A stretch of 15,698 bases of DNA from Chloroflexota bacterium (GCA_017743275.1 JAGHZG010000002.1:1-15698); one strand, 5' to 3'; positions 1 to 8,153 are shown, counted from the first letter of the stretch. A program made the numbers and translations. The notes: generated by a model from the letters alone, not told the origin.

Positions 1-4
1 GAGT

Positions 5-47
5 GGGGGTTTGAGGCGGGCGGCTTCGCCGCCCGCCTCAAACCCCC
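5..47. repeat. Perfect GC-rich hairpin, 20-bp arms
   Basis: Positions 5-24 and 28-47 are exact reverse complements separated by TTC. The centre has the core GGCGGCTTCGCCGCC, which recurs in shorter or longer form in two other intergenic regions of this window (around 4254 and 6845). It lies beyond the rplT terminator, so it is not needed to end that operon. It is probably a REP-like intergenic palindrome or a terminator for a gene outside the window. Confidence 0.75.
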
Positions 48-50
48 AGG

Positions 51-109
51 ATTCCCTCCTCCCCGCGCCGCGCAGCGGCAGCGGGGAGGGGGGCAGGGGG
101 GAAGGGAAT
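51..109. repeat. Imperfect inverted repeat, CCTCCCCGC / GCGGGGAGG type
   Basis: The ends ATTCCC (51-56) and GGGAAT (104-109) are complementary, and CCTCCCCGC (58-66) pairs with GCGGGGAGG (81-89). The right side carries extra G-runs, so pairing is interrupted. Composition resembles the CCTCACCCC hairpin at 6824-6881, which suggests a family of decayed intergenic repeats. No coding potential is evident here. Confidence 0.5.
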
Positions 110-231
110 CTGGCCGCAATGCCCAAAAGAGCCCCAAACACCTCGGGGAAAAATCAAGTTGCACATGGTGTCCTTCGTGTCCCTTGGGGTTTTTGCAAGA
201 AGACCCTCCGGCAGGTAGAGCCCCTAAACAA

Positions 232-254
232 AGAAGGGCCTGGGCGGCCCTTCT
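232..254 (-). terminator. Intrinsic terminator of the infC-rpmI-rplT operon
   Basis: AGAAGGGCC (232-240) pairs perfectly with GGCCCTTCT (246-254) around a 5-nt loop. Read on the minus strand, the hairpin is followed by a T-rich run (TTTGTTT). It lies about 30 nt beyond the rplT stop codon, the expected place for the operon terminator. Confidence 0.85.
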
Positions 255-284
255 CTGTGTGGGATGGGAGCGAGATGGCCCAGG

Positions 285-632
285 TTACGCCTGCCGGGCC
301 ATCTCCACCAGACGGGCAAATGTGGCGGCATCCCGTACGGCGATGTCGGCCAGCACCTTCCGGTCCAGCGCCACACCGGCCCGCTTGAGGCCGGCGATGA
401 AACGGTTGTAGGAGAGACCGTGCTGGCGGGCGGCCGCGTTGATACGCAGAATCCACAACCGCCGCAGGTCCCGCCGCCGCTGCCGGCGGTCCCGGTAGGC
501 GTACCACATCGCCTTCATCCACGCCTCGTTGGCCCGACGCCAGAGGCGGTGGCGGGTGCCGTAGTAGCCGCTGGTCTGGCGGATGATCTTCTTATGACGA
601 CGACGGGTTCGGAATCCTCCTTTGACTCTCAC
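285..632 (-). CDS. rplT: 50S ribosomal protein L20
   Basis: This is ribosomal protein L20, which binds 23S rRNA early in large-subunit assembly. The 115-residue product has the family length and a very basic N-terminal extension ([10 protein letters not shown]), followed by the conserved region [20 protein letters not shown] and the motif [16 protein letters not shown]. Start: the GTG at 632 has a GAGG Shine-Dalgarno sequence a few bases upstream and lies 4 nt after the rpmI stop. It is the last gene of infC-rpmI-rplT, an order conserved across bacteria. In E. coli and Bacillus, L20 or IF3 regulates this operon; no L20-binding leader was recognised here. Nothing is missing or broken. Confidence 0.97.
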   Translation of the reverse strand: MRVKGGFRTRRRHKKIIRQTSGYYGTRHRLWRRANEAWMKAMWYAYRDRRQRRRDLRRLWILRINAAARQHGLSYNRFIAGLKRAGVALDRKVLADIAVRDAATFARLVEMARQA

Positions 633-636
633 GGCC

Positions 637-858
637 TCACTTCCCCTTTTCTCTCAGATACGGTGCCAGACGACCCACGCGCCGGCGCGTGGCCGGGGAC
701 TCCACGACCAGCATCTCGTCGTAGAGCCGTCGGGCCCGCGCGCTCTTCTTCCGGCGCAGGTGGGACTTCCCCAACTTGGTGCGCATCAGTTTCCCTTTGC
801 CACCCTGACTGATGCGGAATCGTTTGGATGTGGACTTATGGGTTTTGATCTTCGGCAC
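637..858 (-). CDS. rpmI: 50S ribosomal protein L35
   Basis: Ribosomal protein L35, a small basic component of the large subunit. The 73-residue product begins [14 protein letters not shown], the family signature, and includes [18 protein letters not shown]. Typical length is about 64-66, so the C-terminus is slightly long (ending [10 protein letters not shown]). The start is a GTG at 858, inside the 3' end of infC: the two frames overlap by 23 nt. A GAGGTG Shine-Dalgarno lies about 4 nt before the GTG. The overlap suggests that L35 translation is coupled to IF3 translation. Confidence 0.97.
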   Translation of the reverse strand: MPKIKTHKSTSKRFRISQGGKGKLMRTKLGKSHLRRKKSARARRLYDEMLVVESPATRRRVGRLAPYLREKGK

Positions 859-1438
859 GCTTCACCTCGCTCTGTTGACCTCCCGCGGCTTTCTTTGGCT
901 TCGGCGCCAGAATCATCAGCATCGTCTGCCCTTCCATATTCGGGGCCTGCTCCACCACAGCAATATCGGTCACCTCTTTCATCACTTCCTGCAGTTGTTC
1001 CAAAGCCAGTTCGGGATAGGTGATCTCCCGTCCCCGGAACCGGACCCGCACCTTGACTTTCATACCCTCTTCCAGCCAGCGACGGGCATCCCGCACTTTG
1101 ATGGCCCGGTCGTGGTCGTCGGTTTTCGGACGCAGGCGGATTTCCTTCACCTCCACCACTTTCTGGGAGCGCCGCGCCTCCCGCTCCTTCTTGGTCTGCT
1201 CGTAGATGAACTTTCCGTAGTCTACGATGCGGACCACCGGCGGGTCGGCGCTCGGGGAAATCTCCACCAGGTCCAGATTTGCCTTGCGGGCCTGCTCCAG
1301 CGCCTCCTGGAGGGAGACAATCCCAATATGTTCCCGGTTCGGGCCAATCAACCGCACCTGCGGAGCCTGAATCTCGCGGTTGATCCGGTAGGCGTAGCGC
1401 AGGTCACGCTTGAACTTTTTGGGCGGTCTTCGTTTGAT
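836..1438 (-). CDS. infC: Translation initiation factor IF-3 (AUC start codon)
   Basis: IF-3 binds the 30S subunit and discriminates against non-standard start codons and mismatched initiator complexes. The N-terminal domain is recognisable by YRINREI followed by VRLIGPN and GIVSLQEALEQARKANLDLV. The linker helix (YEQTKKEREARRSQ) and C-terminal domain (VKEIRLRPKTDDHD, then MKVKVRVRFRGREI) follow. An ORF begun at the first GTG (1357) would cut off the conserved YRINREIQAPQ segment. Reading upstream, the frame stays open to a TGA at 1460-1462 and contains no ATG, GTG or TTG. The best start is ATC at 1436-1438, with GAGG five bases upstream, giving 200 residues. A rare AUU, AUC or AUA start is the classic basis of infC autoregulation. 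CTG at 1400-1402 is the less likely alternative. Confidence 0.95.
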   Translation of the reverse strand: MKRRPPKKFKRDLRYAYRINREIQAPQVRLIGPNREHIGIVSLQEALEQARKANLDLVEISPSADPPVVRIVDYGKFIYEQTKKEREARRSQKVVEVKEIRLRPKTDDHDRAIKVRDARRWLEEGMKVKVRVRFRGREITYPELALEQLQEVMKEVTDIAVVEQAPNMEGQTMLMILAPKPKKAAGGQQSEVKRAEDQNP

Positions 1439-1493
1439 CTTGACCTCGCTTTCGTGGTTTCAGGATTCTGGCGTTTTGTGCAATGTGGCGCTT

Positions 1494-1522
1494 ATCATAA
1501 CACAAGATGCCAGAGGTGTCAA
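1494..1522 (-). promoter_or_regulatory. Sigma-70-type promoter for infC-rpmI-rplT
   Basis: On the minus strand a perfect -35 TTGACA (1517-1522) and a near-perfect -10 TATGAT (1494-1499) are separated by exactly 17 nt. Transcription would start near 1487, leaving a leader of about 50 nt before the AUC start of infC. The -35 box overlaps the TGA stop codon (1519-1521) of the upstream bactofilin gene. Confidence 0.85.
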
Positions 1523-2031
1523 ATCTCCTCCGGACGTGCTGGCTCCACATCCACGATGGTCCCCGGCGCCGGGCCGGACGGGGCGGAGGCGGGCGTCGGA
1601 CCCGCTTTGGGGGGCTCAATCAACGGGGGCTCAATATCGGCGTGCATCGTCGTCTGCCCCCGCAGATAGGCCCCTTCGCTGACCAGGAGAGAGGTGACGG
1701 TCAGGTCGCCCCAGACCCGGCCTGTCTCCAGGACCTCCACCCGGTTGCCGCTGATGTTCCCCTTCACGGCCCCGGAGATGGAGATGTTGTTGGCCCGAAT
1801 GTCGGCGATCACTTTGGCCGATTCGCCAATGACCAGGTTGCCGGTGGTCTCAATGGTCCCCTCAAAAATGCCGTCGATCCGGATGCCCCCTTCGGAGATA
1901 AGATTCCCCCGGAAGTGGGCATTGGGACCGATGACGGTCTCAATACGGGCGGCGGGGGCCGCCGGGGCCGCCGGCGCTGCCACCGGGGGCTGGGGCCTTC
2001 TTTCTGCTTTCTTTTCCTCTCTTCCGAACAC
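1519..2031 (-). CDS. Bactofilin family cytoskeletal protein
   Basis: Bactofilins polymerise into nucleotide-independent filaments that scaffold cell-shape, polarity or envelope proteins. The predicted 170-residue protein starts MFGREEKK, like many family members. An Ala/Pro-rich linker follows (about 13-28), then the beta-helical bactofilin core (about 30-130; IGPNAHFRGNLISEGGIRID and the periodic G-x-I/V repeats such as GNISGNRVEV). A Pro-rich C-terminal tail ends the protein. Start: GTG at 2031 with a strong AAGGAGG five bases upstream. An ATG 22 codons further upstream would give a non-family N-terminus and has no such site. It lies 31 nt downstream of the broken kimA on the same strand and may be co-transcribed with it. 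Its partner is unknown. Confidence 0.9.
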   Translation of the reverse strand: MFGREEKKAERRPQPPVAAPAAPAAPAARIETVIGPNAHFRGNLISEGGIRIDGIFEGTIETTGNLVIGESAKVIADIRANNISISGAVKGNISGNRVEVLETGRVWGDLTVTSLLVSEGAYLRGQTTMHADIEPPLIEPPKAGPTPASAPSGPAPGTIVDVEPARPEEI

Positions 2032-2062
2032 GTTGACCTCCTTATTGGGATAGATATGGGAT

Positions 2063-3908
2063 TCAGTTGTGATTTCCGTGCAGGTGAAACGGCACATGGG
2101 TGACCATCACCTCCCGCCGGAACAGGAAAGCCAGATGGATGAGAAAGGCCGTCTGGTTGTGCAGGAGATGGTGCCACCACTTCGCCGGGACAAACTGCGG
2201 CAGGACAATGGTTACCACCTGGTCTCGCCGCCGCCGGTCGTCTATCCGGTCCACGTACTCCACCAGCGGCCCGATGATGGACCGATACGGCGAGGGGAGC
2301 ACCACCAGCGGGATGCCATCCCCCCACTCTTCCCACTTGCGCCGAATCTTCGGCGTCTCATTGGGGTCCGTCTCCACGTACACCGCCGTCACGTCGTCGG
2401 AGAGGGAGCGGGCATAGTTGAGAGCCGCAATGACGGCCCGGTGTACCCCGGCGATGGGGACAATCACCCGATGCCGCCGGACGGGGGGCGGGCTCCCGAA
2501 GGCCTCCAGGGAGAGTTGGGCCGCCACGTCCTGATAGTGGCGGTGGACTGCCAGGAAGAACCCGATGAAAATAGGAATCCACACGATGACGATCCAGGCG
2601 CCGTATGCAAACTTAGTGATGATGAAGATGAGGAGAACGCCTGCTGTTACTGTGGCCCCGAAACCGCTGATGAGCGCTTTCAGCCGCCAGTAGGGCCCTC
2701 GCCGTCGCCACCGATGCGCAACCATTCCTGACTGAGAAAGGGTGAACGTTAGGAAAACCCCAACGGCATAAAGGGGAATCAGGCGTGTTGTCTTCCCGTC
2801 AAAGACAACCAGAAGTATGGAGGCCGCCAACGCCAGGGCCAGAATCCCGTTGGAGAAGACCAACCGATCCCCCAACAGGGCAAACTGGTTGGGCATATAC
2901 CGGTCCCGCGCCAAAAAATAGGAGAGGCGCGGAAAGTCGGCGAAGGCCGTGTTGGCGGCCAGAACCAGGATGAGCATTGTCGCCGCCTGGAACAGGAAAT
3001 ATAGAGGCGTCCCACTGCCGAAGGCCACCCGCCCCAGTTGGGAGATGACCGTCTCATGGGTCCTCTCGTCCGGGACGATGCCGAACTGGTGGCTCAGAAA
3101 AGTGATGCCCAGGAACATCATGATGAGAAGAGAAGCCATTGCGATCAGCGTCTGGCCCGCGTTTTTGGACTCCGGGGGCTTGAAGACGGGCACTCCGTCG
3201 GCAATGGCCTCCACGCCGGTGAGCGCGGCGCAGCCGCTGGAGAAAGCCCGCAGGATGATGAAGAGGGTCAGCGGGTGGGCCGCCGGGTAGTCTATCCGGG
3301 GCGGCGCAGCCGGGGGCATCCCTGCCGCCACCCACCGATACAGCCCGACGCCCAGCATCCCCAGCGTCATCGTGACGAAAAAGTAGGTGGGAATGGAAAA
3401 AATCGTCCCCGATTCCCGCACTCCTCGCAGGTTCAGGATGGTGATGACGGCGATCAGAAAAAGACCGATGAGCACCCGATAAGGATAGAGGGCATGGAAC
3501 GCGGAGGTGATCGCCGCCACGCCCGCACTGATTCAGGATGTAGTCAGTGAGGATGGCGGCCGCCGCCACCAACCCCGGCATCTGTCCCAGATTGTCATGG
3601 GCAACGATGTAGGCCACGCCGCCGCCGGGGTAGGCGTGGATGGTCTGGTAGTAGGAAAACGCAACGATCGCCAGAAGGGCGGCGATGCCCAGCGCAATGG
3701 GCCAGGCCAGCCCCACCACTCCGCTCCCGGCCAGGATGAGCACCAGCAGAATCTCCTCGGTGGCGTAGGCCGTGGAGGAGAGAGCGTCTGAGGCGAAGAC
3801 CGCCAGCCCCTTGACTTTGGTCAGCCGCTCGTGTTTCAGTTGTGCCGTCGCCAGGGGGCTGCCGATGAGCAGCCGCCGCAGGCTGAATCCCGAAAGTCCG
3901 CTCCACAT
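2063..3908 (-). pseudogene. kimA: KimA-type potassium/amino-acid permease, frameshifted
   Basis: This is an APC-superfamily permease closely resembling KimA (YdaO), a proton-coupled high-affinity K+ importer. The first fragment (from ATG 3908) begins LRRLLIGSPLAT and includes FASDALSSTAYATEEIL (about residues 38-54), YPGGGVAY and TDYILN (121-126). The second, in another frame, starts at SAGVAAITSAF and carries LRAFSSGCAALTGVEAI, LVLAANTAFADFP, SNGILALALA, LIPLYAVGVFLTFTLSQSGM and a C-terminal cytosolic domain (HRVIVPIAGVHRAVIAALNYA) seen in KimA proteins. KimA-type proteins read DYILTVAVSISAG at the junction. Here only 4 nt (3530-3533) separate the codons for DYIL and SAG where the family has 18, implying a 14-nt deletion that also shifts the frame. 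The intact length would be about 620 residues. No other stop or frameshift was seen, so the lesion is recent or an assembly artefact. Confidence 0.85.
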
Positions 3909-3935
3909 ATGGCTTCGTTGGCTCCATTGGTATAG

Positions 3936-3963
3936 ATTTTAGCACAGAACGGTATCTCTGCAA
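3936..3963 (-). promoter_or_regulatory. Probable promoter of the kimA-type gene
   Basis: On the minus strand a TGC-extended -10 box TAAAAT (3936-3941) lies 16 nt after a weak -35 TTGCAG (3958-3963). Transcription would begin about 20 nt before the ATG at 3908. Such a short leader leaves no room for a c-di-AMP (ydaO) riboswitch, which often precedes kimA in Firmicutes. Confidence 0.5.
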
Positions 3964-3971
3964 GGTTGCCC

Positions 3972-4134
3972 GGGTGTCTCCCAGGGCTTATCAGCGCTCT
4001 AATATTTTTCGTTCGTAGTCAGGCACGGAGCGCCAGCGGAGTGCCGTTCCGAGCCTTTTGGACGCCACTCCGCTTCGCTTCGTGGCTTACTACGAGCATC
4101 TTCGTTAGAGCATTGATAGGCCCTGGGTGTCTCC
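3972..4134. mobile_element. MITE-like element with terminal inverted repeats
   Basis: The segment is bounded by 20-22-nt imperfect terminal inverted repeats. CCAGGGCTTATCAGCGCTCT plus AA (3981-4002) matches the reverse complement of 4105-4126 at 19 of 22 positions. Complementarity continues inward (TCGTAGT...CACG at 4013-4026 with 4081-4095; CGGAGTG with CACTCCG), so most of it could fold into one long hairpin. It is flanked by a 10-bp direct repeat, GGGTGTCTCC (3972-3981 and 4125-4134), which could be a target-site duplication. No transposase is present. A non-autonomous element is likely; a plain REP palindrome is the alternative. Confidence 0.6.
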
Positions 4135-4231
4135 AGAAATTGTCGGCCCTCTCCCCCTCAACTTTGGCCTTTTTGTCCATGGCCTTCTGCATAGGCCCCT
4201 GGCCGTCTCCGCAGCCCCCAAAAAGGAGAAG

Positions 4232-4276
4232 ATAATTTTTAGTTGCGGCGGCTTCGCCGCCGCAACTAAAAATTAT
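4232..4276. repeat. Perfect 21-bp-arm hairpin in divergent intergenic region
   Basis: Positions 4232-4252 and 4256-4276 are exact reverse complements with a TTC loop. Arms are AT-rich outside (ATAATTTTTAG) and GC-rich at the tip (GCGGCGGC). Further out, TTTGGCCTTTT (4163-4173) and AAAAGGCCAAA (4336-4346) are complementary about the same centre, hinting at a decayed larger palindrome. It resembles a bidirectional terminator, but it sits between divergent genes, where no terminator is required. Confidence 0.7.
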
Positions 4277-4387
4277 TCTTTTTATTCTTTTGCCTCGCCG
4301 GAGGCAGGTTTTGGAGATTTTCTCGCCCCACCCGGAAAAGGCCAAACTTCAGGAGGAATTGAGGTTGCCAGGGCGGGTGATGAGTAC

Positions 4388-4415
4388 TTGCGCCCTCACC
4401 AGATTCCGGTACAAT
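4388..4415 (+). promoter_or_regulatory. Possible promoter of the iron-sulfur flavoprotein gene
   Basis: A -10-like TACAAT (4410-4415) lies 16 nt after a weak -35-like TTGCGC (4388-4393). This would start transcription near 4422, about 40 nt before the ATG at 4462. The -35 match is poor, so the call is tentative. Confidence 0.4.
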
Positions 4416-4420
4416 TAGAG

Positions 4421-4440
4421 ACGACGGACGACAGACGACG
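4421..4440. repeat. Short GACGAC-type repeat shared with 14579-14593
   Basis: This 20-nt tract is built of ACGACGGACGACAGACG steps. The reverse complement of 4422-4436 or so contains TCTGTCGTCCGTCGT, which also occurs at 14579-14593 in the tandem repeat at the elp3 3' end. It is probably a fragment of a dispersed simple-repeat family. Confidence 0.45.
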
Positions 4441-4461
4441 CCCGCTGTTTATGGAGGGAAC

Positions 4462-6597
4462 ATGTCTTCTAACGGTTTCCGCATCCCATCGCACCCCATC
4501 CTGCCTGTGGAGCCCCGCCCCGCGTTCTCCTTTTTCTGGCAGGGCCAGGAGATGACCGCGCTGGAGGGCGAGACCATCGCCTCCGCCCTCTTCGCCAACG
4601 GCGTCCGCATTTTCGGTCACCACCATAAAGACGGCGCCCCCCAGGGCATTTTCTGCGCCAATGGGCAGTGCGCGCAATGTGCCGTCGTCGCCGACGGACT
4701 CCCCGTCAAATCCTGCATGGCGCTGGTCCGCCCCGGGATGCGGGTGGAGCCGCTGGACGGCAAACCCGTCCTCCCCGACGTCCACGGCGTCCCTCAGATG
4801 CGGCCCATAGAGACGGTGGAGGTGGAGTGCCTCATCATCGGCGGCGGGCCGGCGGGCCTCTCCGCCGCCATAGAACTGGGCAAGGCCGGGGTCCGCACCC
4901 TTATCGTGGACGACAAGCATCGGCTGGGCGGCAAACTGGTCCTCCAGACCCACAAGTTCTTCGGGTCGGTGGATGCCTGCTACGCCGGGACACGCGGCAT
5001 AGACATCGCCACCAAACTGGAAGAGGAGGTCCGCCAGTACGAGAACGTCCAGGTCTGGCTGAACTCCACCGCGCTGGCCGTCTTCTCCGACCGGAAGGTG
5101 GGGGTCCTGCGGGACGGCAACCGCTACGTCCTGGTCCAGCCCCACGTCCTGCTGGTCGCCACGGGCGCGCGGGAGAAGTCCCTGGTCTTCCGGGGGAATA
5201 CCCTGCCCGGCGTCTACGGCGCGGGTGCGTTCCAGACGCTGGTGAACCGGGACCTGGTGCGCGCGGCCCGGCGGCTCTTTGTCGTGGGCGGGGGGAACGT
5301 GGGCCTCATCGCCGCCTACCACGCCCTCCAGGCTGGCATCCAGGTCGTCGGCCTCTGCGAAGCCCTCCCCGAGTGCGGCGGCTACAAGGTCCACAAGGAC
5401 AAACTGGTCCGTATGGGCGTTCCCATCTACACCTCCCACACCATTCTCAGCGCCAACGGGGAGACAGAGGTAGAGTCGGTCACCATCGCGCAGATTGACG
5501 AGCGCTGGCAACCTATCCCCGGCACGGAGAAGACCTTCGCCTGCGATACGGTCCTCATCGCGGTGGGGCTGGACCCGGTGGACGAGTTCTACCACAAGGC
5601 GAGGGAATTTGGCCTGCCCGTCTACGCGGCGGGGGACGCGGAGGAGATTGCCGAGGCGTCGGCGGCGATGTTCACGGGCCGCATCCGGGGGCTGGAGATC
5701 GCCCGCGCCCTGGGCCGGGACGTGGGGGAAGTGCCGCCGGAGTGGCATCGCACTGCCGAAGTCCTCAAATCCCGCCCCGGCGCGGTGGTCCGGGAGGACA
5801 TCCCGGAGAAAGAAGAGGGGGTCTTTCCGGTCCTCCACTGCGCCCAGGAGATTCCCTGCAACCCCTGCACGTCCGTCTGCCCGCAGAAGTGCATTGTCAT
5901 TGAAGGGGAAGACATTCGGGGACTGCCGGAGTACGTGGGCGACGGGTGCATCGGCTGCGAGCAGTGCGTCGCCATCTGCCCTGGGCTGGCGGTCACGCTG
6001 GTGGACTACCGGAAGGACCCGGAGTATCCGACAGTGACCATTCCCTACGAGTTCCCGCCGGAAACGATTCATCAAGGGGACGTAGTGACGGTGATGGATA
6101 CGGAGGGGAACGTGCTGGGGAACGTGGAGGTGGTGAGCATTCGGGCGCCGAAGTTCGCCGACCGGGCGCTCCTGGTGCGGGTGCGGGCGCCGCGGGAGAT
6201 TGCCCGCCGCATTGCGGGCATCCGCGTCCAGGAGCCGGCGGTGGCGGAGCCGGAGACCCGGTACGTCTCCCGGATGCTGGAGGACGAGATTGTCTGCCGG
6301 TGCGAGCGGGTGACGGTGGGGGAGATTCGGGCCCTCATCCGGGCCGGCCTGCGGGACATGAACCACATCAAGGGGATCACGCGCGCCGGCATGGGCGCCT
6401 GCGGCGGCAAGACCTGCACCAACCTGATCCTGCGCATCTTCCGGGAGGAGGGGGTCCCGCTATCGGAGGTGACGGAAAGCGTGCGCCGTCCCCTCTTTGT
6501 GGAGGTCCCGCTGGGGGTCTTTGCGGGGGCCGCGGGCGAGGAAGTGGCCGAGGAGGCCCCACCGACCCGCAAGGACGTGCATCGGTGGGGGATGTAG
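4462..6597 (+). CDS. FAD-dependent iron-sulfur oxidoreductase, HcnB / sarcosine oxidase alpha type
   Basis: This is a 711-residue cytoplasmic electron-transfer flavoprotein with five readable modules. A plant-type [2Fe-2S] domain has C65, C70, C73 and C85. An FAD-binding Rossmann motif follows (IIGGGPAGLSAA, 125-136) with ATGAREKS (233-240). The NAD(P)-binding motif is VVGGGNVGLIAA (274-285), and a second flavin motif is YAAGDAEEI (388-396). Two [4Fe-4S] sites come next (C466, C469, C473, C477; then C496, C499, C502, C506). A BFD-like [2Fe-2S] domain ends the chain (C612, C614, C647, C652). The architecture matches the alpha subunits of hydroxyproline, opine and proline dehydrogenases, which pass electrons from a D-amino-acid-oxidase-fold partner. 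No such partner is adjacent, so the substrate is unknown. The start is supported by GGAGG four bases before the ATG. Confidence 0.88.
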   Translation: MSSNGFRIPSHPILPVEPRPAFSFFWQGQEMTALEGETIASALFANGVRIFGHHHKDGAPQGIFCANGQCAQCAVVADGLPVKSCMALVRPGMRVEPLDGKPVLPDVHGVPQMRPIETVEVECLIIGGGPAGLSAAIELGKAGVRTLIVDDKHRLGGKLVLQTHKFFGSVDACYAGTRGIDIATKLEEEVRQYENVQVWLNSTALAVFSDRKVGVLRDGNRYVLVQPHVLLVATGAREKSLVFRGNTLPGVYGAGAFQTLVNRDLVRAARRLFVVGGGNVGLIAAYHALQAGIQVVGLCEALPECGGYKVHKDKLVRMGVPIYTSHTILSANGETEVESVTIAQIDERWQPIPGTEKTFACDTVLIAVGLDPVDEFYHKAREFGLPVYAAGDAEEIAEASAAMFTGRIRGLEIARALGRDVGEVPPEWHRTAEVLKSRPGAVVREDIPEKEEGVFPVLHCAQEIPCNPCTSVCPQKCIVIEGEDIRGLPEYVGDGCIGCEQCVAICPGLAVTLVDYRKDPEYPTVTIPYEFPPETIHQGDVVTVMDTEGNVLGNVEVVSIRAPKFADRALLVRVRAPREIARRIAGIRVQEPAVAEPETRYVSRMLEDEIVCRCERVTVGEIRALIRAGLRDMNHIKGITRAGMGACGGKTCTNLILRIFREEGVPLSEVTESVRRPLFVEVPLGVFAGAAGEEVAEEAPPTRKDVHRWGM

Positions 6598-6644
6598 CAG
6601 GGAGCAGGGCCGCACGTCGCAGGGAACAGGTTGCAGAAACAAAA

Positions 6645-6666
6645 GCCCGACGCTGCAGCGTCGGGC
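6645..6666 (-). terminator. Intrinsic terminator on the minus strand
   Basis: This is a perfect 22-nt palindrome (arms GCCCGACG / CGTCGGGC). On the minus strand it is followed directly by TTTTGTTT, a canonical terminator; on the plus strand there is no T-run. It would end transcripts arriving from the ABC operon on the right, or a small RNA encoded at 6678-6787. Confidence 0.75.
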
Positions 6667-6677
6667 CGGAAATTCTG

Positions 6678-6754
6678 CCCGCAGGATTCAGCTCTGATGG
6701 CCTTCGACCCGAGGAGGCTCGGCTGAATCCGCCTGATGGTTACCATCGGGCGGG
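6678..6754. ncRNA. Candidate three-way-junction structured RNA (strand unclear)
   Basis: Three helices fit together without overlap. P1 is CCCG (6678-6681) with CGGG (6751-6754). P2 is GGATTCAGC (6684-6692) with GCTGAATCC (6722-6730), enclosing a CCGAG/CTCGG hairpin that shares one base with P2. P3 is 6732-6740 with 6742-6750, containing GATGGT/ACCATC. Junction linkers are one or two nucleotides. Terminators lie on both sides (6645-6666 minus; 6761-6787 both strands). It matches no riboswitch or small-RNA consensus I recognise; chance pairing in GC-rich DNA is possible. Confidence 0.4.
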
Positions 6755-6760
6755 AAAAAG

Positions 6761-6787
6761 AAGGGGTTCTGCGTTGCAGAACCCCTT
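6761..6787. terminator. Bidirectional intrinsic terminator between convergent genes
   Basis: AAGGGGTTCTGC (6761-6772) and GCAGAACCCCTT (6776-6787) form a perfect 12-bp stem with a GTT loop. On the plus strand it is followed by TGTGTTT; on the minus strand by TTCTTTTT. It can therefore terminate both the flavoprotein transcript from the left and the ABC operon from the right. Confidence 0.85.
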
Positions 6788-6823
6788 TGTGTTTACCGCG
6801 ATGGTTGCTTTGTCGCTGTTGAG

Positions 6824-6881
6824 CCTCACCCCTCCCCCAGCGGCTTCGCCGCCCGCCGCAGGCGACGGGGATGGGGTGAGG
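6824..6881. repeat. REP-like hairpin, CCTCACCCC / GGGGTGAGG
   Basis: CCTCACCCCTCCCC (6824-6837) pairs with GGGGATGGGGTGAGG (6867-6881) with one bulged base. The loop contains GCGGCTTCGCCGC, the same core seen in the hairpins near 26 and 4254. It lies just beyond the stop codon of the small membrane protein gene and could protect the 3' end of the operon transcript or be an inert interspersed repeat. Confidence 0.6.
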
Positions 6882-6898
6882 AAGCCGGAATAGTTACG

Positions 6899-7102
6899 TT
6901 ACTTTTTCATTTTGGAGTGAGCGTACAGAACGGCCCCCCAGATGCCCAGGAAGAGCCCCAGGACCGAAGCAATGTACGACATGAAATTCAAGAAGAAAGT
7001 AGACGGGATGACGTGGAGTACCATCAGGAACGGGAAAATCCATCCCGCCATCATCAGGACAATGCCCAACGCCATAAGTTTCCAGGGAGAGGAGATGTTC
7101 AT
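6899..7102 (-). CDS. Small two-helix membrane protein coupled to ABC operon
   Basis: I do not recognise a named family. The 67-residue product begins MNISSPWKLM. It has two hydrophobic segments (about 10-27, ALGIVLMMAGWIFPFLMV, and about 39-61, with YIASVLGLFLGIWGAVLY) and a short basic tail (HSKMKK). The start chosen is ATG 7102, whose ATGA overlaps the TGA of the upstream ATPase gene, the usual sign of translational coupling. An ATG five codons earlier (7117) is in frame but lacks a ribosome-binding site. Being last in the operon, it may be an accessory subunit or stabiliser of the ABC importer; that role is inference. The TAA at 6899-6901 ends it just before a REP-like hairpin. Confidence 0.75.
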   Translation of the reverse strand: MNISSPWKLMALGIVLMMAGWIFPFLMVLHVIPSTFFLNFMSYIASVLGLFLGIWGAVLYAHSKMKK

Positions 7103-8118
7103 TGGTACAACCAGCATGCGGTCTGATGCTGAGGGCCGACCTCAAATTCGGGCGGCTCCTGAATCTCGCACAGGCCCGCGATCATCCGCTCACAACGCGG
7201 GTGGAACCGGCATCCGGGCGGCGGGTGGATCAGACTGGGAGGCTCTCCGGGCGGCACCTTCCGGAAGCGCCGCGCGTTCTCCGCGTCGGGTTCCGGAATG
7301 GCCGCCAGCAGTGCCCAGGTGTACGGATGCCGGGGGTTATAAATCAGGTCGTCCACCGGCCCCTTCTCCACAATCTTGCCCGCATACATCACAAAGATGC
7401 GCTCGGAGAAGTAGCGGACGGTGGAGAGGTCGTGGGTGATGTACATCACCGAGAGCCGGTGGCGTTCCTGCAACTCCCGCAGGAGGGTCAGAATTTCCAC
7501 CCGCACCGAAGCGTCCAGCATGGAGACCGGCTCATCCGCCACCAGCAACTGCGGGTCCATCAGGATGGCCCGCGCAATGACCACCCGCTGCTGCTGTCCC
7601 CCGCTCAACTGGTGGGGGAACTTGCTGAGGAAGTCCTCCACGGGGGTCATCTTGACCTCTTCCAGTGCTTTGCGGACGCGCTCCACTCGCTGGCGGCGGT
7701 CCCGCATCCGGGCCACAATGAGGGGCTCTTCCAGCAACGTCTGCGTGCTCATGAAGGGCGGCAACGCGCCGTACGGGTCCTGCTGGACGTAGCCCACCCG
7801 GTTTCGGTACCAGCATAACTCCTTCCGGCTGAAGTGGGAAATGTCCCGTCCGTCAAACAGGATGCGGCCCTCCCTGGGCCGATGGAGGCCCAAAACGGTG
7901 CGCATCAGGCTGGACTTTCCACAGCCGCTTTCTCCAACGATGGCGATGGCCTCCCCCCGACGAAGGTCAAAGTTCACACCGTCCACCGCGCGCACGTAGC
8001 CGGCGACGCCCAAACCAAACCGGCGCAACTCAAACCAAACCCGCACGTTCTGGACGGAGAGGAGAACGTCTTCGGGCACTCCAGGTACAGGTTCTGGAAT
8101 CGGGCAGAAATCGTTCAT
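7099..8118 (-). CDS. Peptide-type ABC transporter ATPase, DppF/OppF-like
   Basis: One of two ATP-binding subunits that power the importer from the cytoplasmic face. In 339 residues it has Walker A GESGCGKSS (62-70), Q-loop VQQDP (111-115), signature LSGGQQQRV (171-179), Walker B with catalytic DE (195-196) and switch His229. The C-terminal oligopeptide-transporter extension starts HPYTWALLAAIPEPD and has Cys303, Cys309, Cys317 and Cys335. In dipeptide transporters the corresponding cysteines hold a [4Fe-4S] cluster. The HPYT segment and position after a DppD-like gene fit DppF. AGGTGA lies six bases before the ATG. Its stop overlaps the start of the small membrane protein gene. Substrate cannot be read from this subunit. 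Confidence 0.94.
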   Translation of the reverse strand: MNDFCPIPEPVPGVPEDVLLSVQNVRVWFELRRFGLGVAGYVRAVDGVNFDLRRGEAIAIVGESGCGKSSLMRTVLGLHRPREGRILFDGRDISHFSRKELCWYRNRVGYVQQDPYGALPPFMSTQTLLEEPLIVARMRDRRQRVERVRKALEEVKMTPVEDFLSKFPHQLSGGQQQRVVIARAILMDPQLLVADEPVSMLDASVRVEILTLLRELQERHRLSVMYITHDLSTVRYFSERIFVMYAGKIVEKGPVDDLIYNPRHPYTWALLAAIPEPDAENARRFRKVPPGEPPSLIHPPPGCRFHPRCERMIAGLCEIQEPPEFEVGPQHQTACWLYQ

Positions 8119-8153
8119 TATTCTTCACCTGGGCGCAAAGATATGTGCAGTCA